21,065 nucleotides of DNA, from NCBI GenBank assembly GCA_964534745.1, contig CAZHQW010000056.1, forward strand, positions 1 through 21,065. The letters run 5' to 3'. The translations under genes and the position numbers were made by a program. Positions 15,163 to 21,065 of the stretch are shown here, piece after piece (the first letter of the stretch is position 1; the number at the start of each line of letters is the position of its first letter). The notes beneath the pieces are model-generated. The model saw only the letters and a list, made by a program, of their open reading frames with translations, made no database searches and was not told the origin of the DNA. This stretch comes from G020354785 sp964534745. Lineage in GTDB: Bacteria; Bacteroidota; Bacteroidia; Bacteroidales; UBA10428.

Positions 15163-15936
15163 ATGAAAACACTAGGTATCTGCAGCTCGGCAATAAATCA
15201 CGAAACAACGGATCCTGAAAATCTGGGTTACGAGTTACGGAGCCTCTATTATGAAGCACAAAAGTTATATGACAGGGTATATCTTATTGATCCTATGTAT
15301 GTCAGCTTCACTTTTCAGAATAATACTAACCAGCCCGGTATAATCTACAATGATATAATGCTGAACAATATGTCAACACTCATAGTAAGAAGTACTACGG
15401 GATGCGAAAAGCCAATATCATTGCTGGCCAGAACCCTTCACTATTGCGGTTGTGATCTTATTGATCCTCTAAAGAGGTTTAGCGGATTGCGTGCCGGTAA
15501 ATTGTTTGAGCCGCTAAAGGGATTTGACAGATCAATAATGCCTGATACATACATAGCATTCAATCCGGAAACGGCAAAAAGGCTGATTTTAAAAATCAGT
15601 AATGATAAAAAACTGCCGGTTGTGGCAAAACCTGAAAAGGGAAGCAAAGGGCACAACGTCTGCCTTATAAGTAATGAAGAAGAAGCCTTCAGTTATATTG
15701 AAGAACATTTCNNNNNNNNNNNNNNNNNNNNNNNNNNNNNNNNNNNNNNNNNNNNNNNNNNNNNNNNNNNNNNNNNNNNNNNNNNNNNNNNNNNNNNNNN
15801 NNNNNNNNNNNACGGCAGAATTTTAATACTCGAATCAAACAGGTCGCCACAGTGGATGACCTTCGAAAAGGCAACCGGCATCAATGTAGCGTCAAGAATT
15901 ATTGAATTTGCATATCAAAGAGCAGCAGATAGGTAA
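15163..15936 (+). CDS. RimK-like ATP-grasp ligase, interrupted by an assembly gap
   Basis: The readable parts are residues 1-183 before the gap and about 41 after it. Before the gap, STLIVRSTTGCEKPISLLARTLHYCGCDLIDP is the RimK-like pre-domain; VVAKPEKGSKGHNVCLI (154-170) is the ATP-binding K-P-x-x-G-S-x-G loop. After the gap, RILILESNRSPQWMTFEKAT has the Glu-x-Asn metal ligands. From K156 to that Glu RimK-type enzymes span close to 120 residues; only about 35 are visible, so the true gap is nearer 250 nt than 100. These enzymes join a carboxylate to an amine via an acyl phosphate. Start 2 bp after the radical SAM stop, so tightly coupled to it. Confidence 0.85.
   Translation: MKTLGICSSAINHETTDPENLGYELRSLYYEAQKLYDRVYLIDPMYVSFTFQNNTNQPGIIYNDIMLNNMSTLIVRSTTGCEKPISLLARTLHYCGCDLIDPLKRFSGLRAGKLFEPLKGFDRSIMPDTYIAFNPETAKRLILKISNDKKLPVVAKPEKGSKGHNVCLISNEEEAFSYIEEHFXXXXXXXXXXXXXXXXXXXXXXXXXXXXXXXXXXGRILILESNRSPQWMTFEKATGINVASRIIEFAYQRAADR
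15712..15811. other. Assembly gap, 100 N, inside the ATP-grasp gene
   Basis: Exactly 100 N. The frame happens to be the same on both sides, but 100 is not a multiple of 3, so that agreement is accidental and the length is not a measurement. Confidence 0.98.
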
Positions 15937-15958
15937 CTGAAATAAATTGATATAATTA

Positions 15959-16636
15959 ATGAATGATGAACTGCTAAACAATAAAAATTTTATAATGGGG
16001 GCCCGTGATTACCGGTACCTGCAGGACAGGAAATATCCGCAGAAGGGCACATTAAAACTTGTGGGTGACAGGTATAAACTGAGCGGAGACCAGAGAACCG
16101 TTTTATACAGGGGTATTTCTTCAAAAGAATGTTCCGGTAAGAGGAAATCAAGGCTGACAACGGATATAAAAAATAAAACTCTTATTATTGACGGTTATAA
16201 TGTCCTCTTCACTATATTAAACTACAGGTTGGGAAAATTAGTATTTATAAGTACTGACGGTATACTCAGAGACGCAGGATCATTACACGGCAAGATTCGT
16301 AATGAAGAGATCTTTAGTGAATGTATATCATTATTACTTGGATACCTGATAACCAGGAAACCTTCATATTTAAACATATTCCTCGACTCACCGGTCTCCC
16401 ACAGTGCAAAACACAAAGATATCATCGATAACTCCCTTAATGAGTATTCCCTGAGCGGATGCTGCAAACTGGTTAAGTCACCTGACTTCGAAATAAAGCA
16501 GAACTCATCCGGTGTGATTTGCACATCCGATACAGCAATAATAAAAAAGACCAATACCAGTATCGCTGACTTGCCAAGGGCGGTACTGGAATATAATTTC
16601 GGCTGTAATTTTATTGATATCGAAAATATTTTATAA
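15959..16636 (+). CDS. DUF434-DUF5616 fusion protein, possibly a PIN/NYN-like nuclease
   Basis: 225 residues. Residues 13-66 are DUF434: MGARDYRYLQDRKYPQKGTL, KLVGDRYKLSGDQRTVLYRG. Residues 72-220 match DUF5616: TLIIDGYNVLFTI with D78, STDGILRDAGSLHG with D100 and D105, IFLDSPVSHSAKH with D143, KSPDFEIK with D176 and ICTSDTAII with D191. The hydrophobic strand followed by DGYNVL and the spaced acids resemble the metal site of NYN/PIN RNases, which is my inference. It is 22 bp behind the ATP-grasp gene and its stop codon touches that of the opposing S9 peptidase gene with no base between. No function is known for the family. Confidence 0.85.
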   Translation: MNDELLNNKNFIMGARDYRYLQDRKYPQKGTLKLVGDRYKLSGDQRTVLYRGISSKECSGKRKSRLTTDIKNKTLIIDGYNVLFTILNYRLGKLVFISTDGILRDAGSLHGKIRNEEIFSECISLLLGYLITRKPSYLNIFLDSPVSHSAKHKDIIDNSLNEYSLSGCCKLVKSPDFEIKQNSSGVICTSDTAIIKKTNTSIADLPRAVLEYNFGCNFIDIENIL

Positions 16637-18430
16637 TTATTGCCCCTTCAATTGCCTGTCAAGGAATTCAAGAATTCTGCCATAACCCTCGATTTCATTT
16701 TCCTTTTTAACAAATCCGTGCCCCTCATCCTCAAAAAGGACATAATCAACATATACGCCTTTTTTACGTGCTGCAAGGACTATCTCATCCGACTCGACCT
16801 GTAACACGCGCGGGTCATTGGCTCCCTGAAGTACAATAAAAGGACGTACTATTTTATCTGCATTAAACAGCGGAGAAATACGGTAAAGTCTTGCAGAATC
16901 CTGTACAGGATCACCTATCTCATCGTATAGAGCTTTTCTTTGTGCCTCCCACCAGGGAGGTATACTTTTTAAAGTACGGATCCAGTTTGTAACCCCAAAA
17001 ATATTCACACCGACATCAAATTCCTCAGGTTGCAGCGTAAGTGCAGCCATAACCATAAATCCGCCGTAAGAACCACCTATAATACCTATCCTGTTCGTAT
17101 CAACATAACCTGTTGATGCCAGGTAATCTTTTGCCTTAATGCAATCCATCAGGTCTCCCTCGCCATGATTTCTATTATCCATCTTATAAAAAGTCTTCCC
17201 GTAGCCGCTGCTGCCCCTGTTATTCACTGCTATTATAACATAGCCGTGGTTTGCGAGAAACTGTATTACGGAAAAATACGATACCCGCGATTGCCCTCCC
17301 GGTCCGCCATGTACCCATACCAGTGCCGGTGCAGGATTGCTTTCTGATGCCTGGTGCGGTTTATAAAGTATGGCTGGTATCTCAAGACTATCAAAAGACC
17401 TATAACGAATAACCCTGCCTTCTACCAAGTCATCCCGATTAATATCTGGATTCAGGGAATTAGTAAGTTTCCTGGCTTTACCCTTGCCAATATCGCAAAT
17501 ATATAAATCACGCGGACTTTTTGAGCTTCCCACCCAGAATGTCATCATTTTCTCACTTCTTGAAATATTAACTGAACTTATATCTCCCTGCTCAACTTTT
17601 GGAAATTTCAGCTCCCTTTTCCTGTTAAGGTCAAACACTTTAATTACAGTCTTTGCATCTTCATTAATTCCAACAACCCTGTAACTGCCATTATAGCTTA
17701 GATAGGCATACCATATATCCCAGTTGTATTCAAGGACTTTTTCTTTCTCACCGCTTTCAATATCATATTTCATCAGGTACATAAATTCATTGTCTTCGTT
17801 CGTTAAATAAAACAGAACCTCGCTGTCAAGGCTGAAGCCTGAAGAATAATACTGGGCATCACCGGTATGGGGCGAAATATGAATCAAAGAATCCGATTTC
17901 CTGTTCCATAAAAACATCTCATTATTATCTGTAGTAATTGATTTTGTGAACACCACATACTGCTTATCACGGCTAATATCATTAAACTCATACCCCGGAT
18001 CATTCTCGTATATCATGTGCGATTCAAATTTTTCTATATCCATCTCATAAAGATCCATGAACCTCCTGTCCCTTAAATTGCAGCCGTATATAAAACTCTT
18101 ATCATCAAAGTTCCATGTATAGAAAGTGGACCGTGTTCCCTGCACAGGTGTAAGGTCTGTAACTTTCCCATCCGTATCCCTCAGATAAATATGGTAAATT
18201 TCATTCCCGTTATTGTCACTATGATATAACAAACGGTCATCTTTTGGAAAAAATGAAATGGCAAATACAGAATTACTGTCCGACTCCGTCAGGGGTGTAA
18301 GCTCTCCTCCCTCAACAGGCATCTCATAAGCATTGTAAATGCCAGTCTCGTTGCTGGATATAAGCAACCGTTTTTCGTCATATGAGAATGAACCCCCAAA
18401 ATAATTAATGTTATTCATAAACTGTTCAAT
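16637..18430 (-). CDS. S9-family serine peptidase, 5' end lost in an assembly gap
   Basis: Prolyl-oligopeptidase-type enzyme. Numbering from the first in-frame ATG (18418), residues 1-320 form a beta-propeller of about seven blades (repeats such as SYDEKRLLISSNETG, FPKDDRLLYHSDNNG, SLDSEVLFYLTNEDN) and 335-593 an alpha/beta hydrolase. The catalytic triad is Ser450 (GGSYGGFM), Asp535 (GANDPR) and His567 (EGHGF); WVHGGPGGQ (368-376) forms the oxyanion region. The frame is open upstream to the gap (IEQF before the Met), and IEQFMNN is the common N-terminal propeller entry of this family, so the true start and any signal peptide lie in the gap. It cleaves oligopeptides, usually in the periplasm, if secreted. 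Confidence 0.9.
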   Translation of the reverse strand: MEQFMNNINYFGGSFSYDEKRLLISSNETGIYNAYEMPVEGGELTPLTESDSNSVFAISFFPKDDRLLYHSDNNGNEIYHIYLRDTDGKVTDLTPVQGTRSTFYTWNFDDKSFIYGCNLRDRRFMDLYEMDIEKFESHMIYENDPGYEFNDISRDKQYVVFTKSITTDNNEMFLWNRKSDSLIHISPHTGDAQYYSSGFSLDSEVLFYLTNEDNEFMYLMKYDIESGEKEKVLEYNWDIWYAYLSYNGSYRVVGINEDAKTVIKVFDLNRKRELKFPKVEQGDISSVNISRSEKMMTFWVGSSKSPRDLYICDIGKGKARKLTNSLNPDINRDDLVEGRVIRYRSFDSLEIPAILYKPHQASESNPAPALVWVHGGPGGQSRVSYFSVIQFLANHGYVIIAVNNRGSSGYGKTFYKMDNRNHGEGDLMDCIKAKDYLASTGYVDTNRIGIIGGSYGGFMVMAALTLQPEEFDVGVNIFGVTNWIRTLKSIPPWWEAQRKALYDEIGDPVQDSARLYRISPLFNADKIVRPFIVLQGANDPRVLQVESDEIVLAARKKGVYVDYVLFEDEGHGFVKKENEIEGYGRILEFLDRQLKGQ

Positions 18431-18530
18431 NNNNNNNNNNNNNNNNNNNNNNNNNNNNNNNNNNNNNNNNNNNNNNNNNNNNNNNNNNNNNNNNNNNNNN
18501 NNNNNNNNNNNNNNNNNNNNNNNNNNNNNN
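18431..18530. other. Assembly gap, 100 N, over the S9 peptidase start
   Basis: Exactly 100 N. It hides the start and promoter of the S9 peptidase gene on the minus strand. Confidence 0.98.
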
Positions 18531-18552
18531 ACAATACCGTTAATAAAATGGT

Positions 18553-18583
18553 TTTGAAATAAAGCTGGAAATTCGTACTTTTA
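18553..18583 (+). promoter_or_regulatory. Candidate promoter for the small membrane protein gene
   Basis: TTTG (18553-18556) is followed after 19 bp by TACTTTTA (18576-18583), differing from TAnnTTTG in the last base. The ATG is 29 bp further on. Confidence 0.45.
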
Positions 18584-18612
18584 TTTATCTTATAATCGTA
18601 AAACTCAAAAAC

Positions 18613-18825
18613 ATGAAAGCTTTAAAATTAATTGCGTGGGTGTCGGGAATAATAGCTGTTATTATTATGATACTTGGTGTAATTGACTTCTTTTTCACCT
18701 GGCAGCTGTTCACTGTAAACAAGGCAGTAAATTATTTCAGTACGGCAAACAGCTTCCTGTTGCTGGCTATTCTTTGTGCTTTGTGCTATTGCACATGTGA
18801 ATGCAAAGAAGATAAAAAGAAATAG
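18613..18825 (+). CDS. Small two-helix membrane protein with a Cys-rich C-terminal tail
   Basis: 70 residues: a first hydrophobic helix (about 6-28), a short loop with the segment FTVNKAVNYFSTANS, and a second helix (about 47-60). The second helix ends in LCALCYCTCECKEDKKK, with Cys at 55, 58, 60, 62 and 64, then a lysine-rich tail. The LFxVNxxVNYFxxANSFLLLAILC pattern recalls small uncharacterised Bacteroidota membrane proteins, though the Cys cluster is more than I expect. Good candidate promoter upstream and strong terminator downstream support a real gene with its own transcript. I cannot give a function. Confidence 0.72.
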   Translation: MKALKLIAWVSGIIAVIIMILGVIDFFFTWQLFTVNKAVNYFSTANSFLLLAILCALCYCTCECKEDKKK

Positions 18826-18842
18826 AGAAAGCTTTTATAATT

Positions 18843-18892
18843 AAATTGTCATCCTATTTGCAGTATTTGCCAACAGGATGACAATTTTTTTT
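18843..18892. terminator. Terminator between the small membrane protein and SGNH genes
   Basis: A 13-bp perfect stem (AAATTGTCATCCT with AGGATGACAATTT), a 19-nt loop and eight T on the + strand. On the minus strand the stem follows immediately after the SGNH stop codon, with a weak T-rich stretch beyond it, so it may serve both directions. Confidence 0.82.
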
Positions 18893-20918
18893 ATAAGACT
18901 ATCTTACTGGTATAAACTTCCAGCCCTGCATGAAGTTTAATAATATAAATCCCCCTGCTTCCTAAAAAATCCGTGATATTGAAATAATAATCGTAAGTTC
19001 CCCGGCTCAGCATTCCGTTTACAAGATGGGCGACCTTTTCCCCTGCCAGAGTGTATATGCTGAGGTCGACTGCCTGTTCCGATAGAAGCGAAAATTTTAT
19101 ATACAGCAAATTCTTAACCGGATTGGGATAACAAACGAAGCTCATACTATTGCCAGAACTTTCCTTAACATTTGTATAGTTGTCAATTGCCGTAATGGTA
19201 ACAGAATCTTCAGCACTCTCATTTATACTGTCGTTTACTGTTAGTCCGATTACATATACTCCCTCGGTAGAGGTGCGGAACTGTGTAGTTGAAGAGGTTG
19301 CATTCCTAAGGACCGGATTGCTGCCATCAGGTTTGGAAATAATACGCCAGTTATATAATAAGGGATCTCCGTCTCCATCACTGCTATTGCTGCCGTCAAA
19401 ATCAACGAACATCTTTGTTGCTATATATCTGTCTCCTCCGCCGTCAGCCACAGGAACCGTATTTGATTCTTTGACATTTATTGTTTTAATACCTATAACA
19501 CTGTTATAGATACCATCATTTACTGTCAGGCCTACCCTGTACTGGCCTTCGGTATCCGGAGTCATGCCGGTAATCATAGCCGAATCATTCTCAATTTCTG
19601 CAGTACTGCCATCAGGCTCTGAAATAATAGTCCATTTATACGAGACTATTGAATCATTATCAGGATCATAACTCTCACTGCCGTTTAATTCTATGGCTGT
19701 CCCTGTCAGGACTTTCAAATTATCTCCTGCTTTTGCAATTGGCGCCGTTGTAAGCCAGTTGCCTGCCTTCAGGATATTAAGCAATTCAAAATAATGGCCC
19801 TCCGAACCTGCAGAAGTCTCTTCAATAACCTTTATATGCAGGGTGTGTTGTCCGTCTGGCAGATTCTCTTCAATAAGCGCAAAGACCGTTGCCGGGCCCC
19901 ATGTTTCTGTCCAGTAAGCATCAAGTGTCTTATGAGCCATGTCATCAATCCATACTTCAACACGGCCGCGGTTGGTGGTATTGTGCCTTGAATATAAGAC
20001 TGAAATCGCATTCCCGTCAACAATAAAGCTCATTTCAGCACCAACATCACTTGCACTCCAAATAAACGGTGTTACGCTCCACCCGCTATTAGTAACCGGC
20101 ACTATTGCCGGCGTCTTATACCTGTATGTGTGAGCATATGTATCAGTTACAAGGGGTGCCTGCAATGTTGTATCTATCTCGGGCAGATCATTGTCATTGG
20201 GCAGGACACTGTATATCTCCGTTAGTTCATCAATCAAAAAATCTGCCATGTATTGCATACCCAAATCATTGGGGTGCAATCCGTCAACATAAATATCCCC
20301 GAGAACCCTGCCATCTGATGCAACGGCAGCGTCTATAAGATCAGCAAAGCTTACCATTGGAACATTATAATGCTCTCCTACAAGTTTATGGCTTGCCTGT
20401 GCAGTGGTGCCGTTCTGCTGCTTCAGCAGCAGCATCATCACTCCGGGCAGGCTGTCACTCTGCAGAACCTGCCTTATTAATCCCTCCATCATCTTTTCAG
20501 CATGCTCCCCCTCACTATCATTTACAGAAAACTCAACAACAATGAAATCGGGATCATAATCCAGTACATCTTCCCTGATCCTGTGAGCACCAATATCAGA
20601 ACCTGTGCCTCCAATACCGGCATTTATAAATCCGACATTACTTTCAGGGAAAGCAGAGACCCACCATTCTTTCATGATATTGGCCCACCTTTTATCCTCA
20701 CCCGAAGCAAGGGAACCTGCAGTGATAGACCCTCCTATTACAGCCACAGTGATGTCTTCACCCCTGCGTGCTTTTGCCATGGCATGGAATATCCTTGTGG
20801 TATCATAATCCGACACCGCAGCAATAGTTATATTTGAACTTGTAAAATTAAACCCTGCAAACATATATATAAAAAGCATCCAGGGCAGAGGAAATCCAGA
20901 TAATATTCGGATTTTCAT
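18891..20918 (-). CDS. Secreted SGNH/GDSL esterase with PKD-like domains and T9SS sorting domain
   Basis: 675 residues. An N-terminal signal (to about residue 28) is followed by an SGNH hydrolase domain (about 45-235) with GGSIT (Ser64), GGTGS (block II Gly), SVNDS (Asn133) and DGLHPND (Asp212, His215). A beta-sandwich (about 260-385) follows, with GRVEVWIDD, TWGPATVFALI and LPDGQHTLHIKVIEE, as often attached to carbohydrate esterases. Then come two PKD/REJ-like repeats (about 390-485 and 488-580; NGSESYDPDND, DGSNSSDGDGD) and, from CYPNPVKNLLYI to the end (about 598-675), a type A T9SS sorting domain. A surface or released esterase acting on acetylated polysaccharide is a reasonable inference. 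The preceding 49 bp contain no clear promoter. Confidence 0.9.
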   Translation of the reverse strand: MKIRILSGFPLPWMLFIYMFAGFNFTSSNITIAAVSDYDTTRIFHAMAKARRGEDITVAVIGGSITAGSLASGEDKRWANIMKEWWVSAFPESNVGFINAGIGGTGSDIGAHRIREDVLDYDPDFIVVEFSVNDSEGEHAEKMMEGLIRQVLQSDSLPGVMMLLLKQQNGTTAQASHKLVGEHYNVPMVSFADLIDAAVASDGRVLGDIYVDGLHPNDLGMQYMADFLIDELTEIYSVLPNDNDLPEIDTTLQAPLVTDTYAHTYRYKTPAIVPVTNSGWSVTPFIWSASDVGAEMSFIVDGNAISVLYSRHNTTNRGRVEVWIDDMAHKTLDAYWTETWGPATVFALIEENLPDGQHTLHIKVIEETSAGSEGHYFELLNILKAGNWLTTAPIAKAGDNLKVLTGTAIELNGSESYDPDNDSIVSYKWTIISEPDGSTAEIENDSAMITGMTPDTEGQYRVGLTVNDGIYNSVIGIKTINVKESNTVPVADGGGDRYIATKMFVDFDGSNSSDGDGDPLLYNWRIISKPDGSNPVLRNATSSTTQFRTSTEGVYVIGLTVNDSINESAEDSVTITAIDNYTNVKESSGNSMSFVCYPNPVKNLLYIKFSLLSEQAVDLSIYTLAGEKVAHLVNGMLSRGTYDYYFNITDFLGSRGIYIIKLHAGLEVYTSKIVL

Positions 20919-20967
20919 ATGAAATATTTAAGAAGTTATACAATTGCCAGTTTATATAAAATTACGA

Positions 20968-21065
20968 CTATTCGAAAGTTACATTTACAGTTTTATCCTT
21001 TTTGCTGAGGGTAACCTCCCTTGCCTCACCATTCGAGGTTATTATATAATCACCATAGAATGCGT
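20968..21065 (-). CDS. C-terminal end of an unidentified minus-strand gene
   Basis: The minus strand is open from the window edge for 31 codons, ending at TAG (20970-20968). The visible tail contains AFYGDYIITSNGEAREV followed by a Lys/Thr/Val-rich strand. It reads like the last beta strands of a secreted beta-sandwich domain, but it is too short to identify. It lies 49 bp upstream of the SGNH gene on the same strand, so the two may be co-transcribed. Confidence 0.6.
   Translation of the reverse strand, partial: AFYGDYIITSNGEAREVTLSKKDKTVNVTFE

Noticed and set aside
18416..18418. ATG at 18418 as the real start of the S9 peptidase
   Set aside because: The frame is open further upstream with the family-like IEQF, so the true start is in the gap.
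1..21065. tRNA or rRNA genes, CRISPR arrays, insertion sequences, prophage genes
   Set aside because: I saw no cloverleaf, no regularly spaced repeats and no transposase or phage protein by eye; a dedicated tRNA and repeat scan would settle it.

Overview
The window looks like a chromosomal piece of a Bacteroidota genome, most likely an environmental or gut member of the Bacteroidales/Marinilabiliales type. The evidence is low GC content, several promoters of the Bacteroidota form TTTG-N19-22-TAnnTTTG, mostly absent Shine-Dalgarno sequences, two proteins ending in a type IX secretion (T9SS) sorting domain, and families typical of the phylum (DUF3078, DUF4349, LolA_like). Three runs of exactly 100 N (3829-3928, 15712-15811, 18431-18530) are conventional scaffold-gap fillers, so this is probably a draft or metagenome-assembled genome. 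All three gaps cut genes.

Layout. Positions 1-3147 hold housekeeping-type genes: the 3' part of a PAP2 phosphatase (+), a DUF4349 lipoprotein (-), and a GNAT acetyltransferase/MFS transporter pair (-). Positions 3295-5982 hold an unknown lipoprotein, a DUF4380-like T9SS-secreted protein (the two separated by a gap) and a DUF3078 outer-membrane protein, all on +. Positions 6163-8427 hold a stand-alone LytTR regulator, an HU protein with a clear terminator, and an RtcB RNA ligase with all the key residues and an N-terminal extension.

Positions 8518-16636 are the most interesting part: nine same-strand genes with gaps of at most 42 bp and several 4-bp overlaps. The first six are a TetR repressor, an outer-membrane beta-barrel, a LolD/MacB-type ABC ATPase, two FtsX-like permeases and a periplasmic LolA-like protein. 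Together they look like a complete, TetR-controlled envelope-spanning exporter for a lipid, lipoprotein or other hydrophobic cargo. The next three are a PflX-type radical SAM enzyme, a RimK-like ATP-grasp ligase (interrupted by a gap) and a DUF434-DUF5616 protein whose aspartate pattern resembles a PIN/NYN nuclease. I know of no described pathway that joins these three.

Positions 16637-21065 hold an S9 peptidase (-, its true start lies in a gap), a small Cys-rich membrane protein (+), a hairpin terminator, a T9SS-secreted SGNH esterase with two PKD-like domains (-), and the last 31 codons of another minus-strand gene. I saw no tRNA, rRNA, CRISPR array, insertion sequence or prophage gene. No gene-free stretch exceeds 300 bases.
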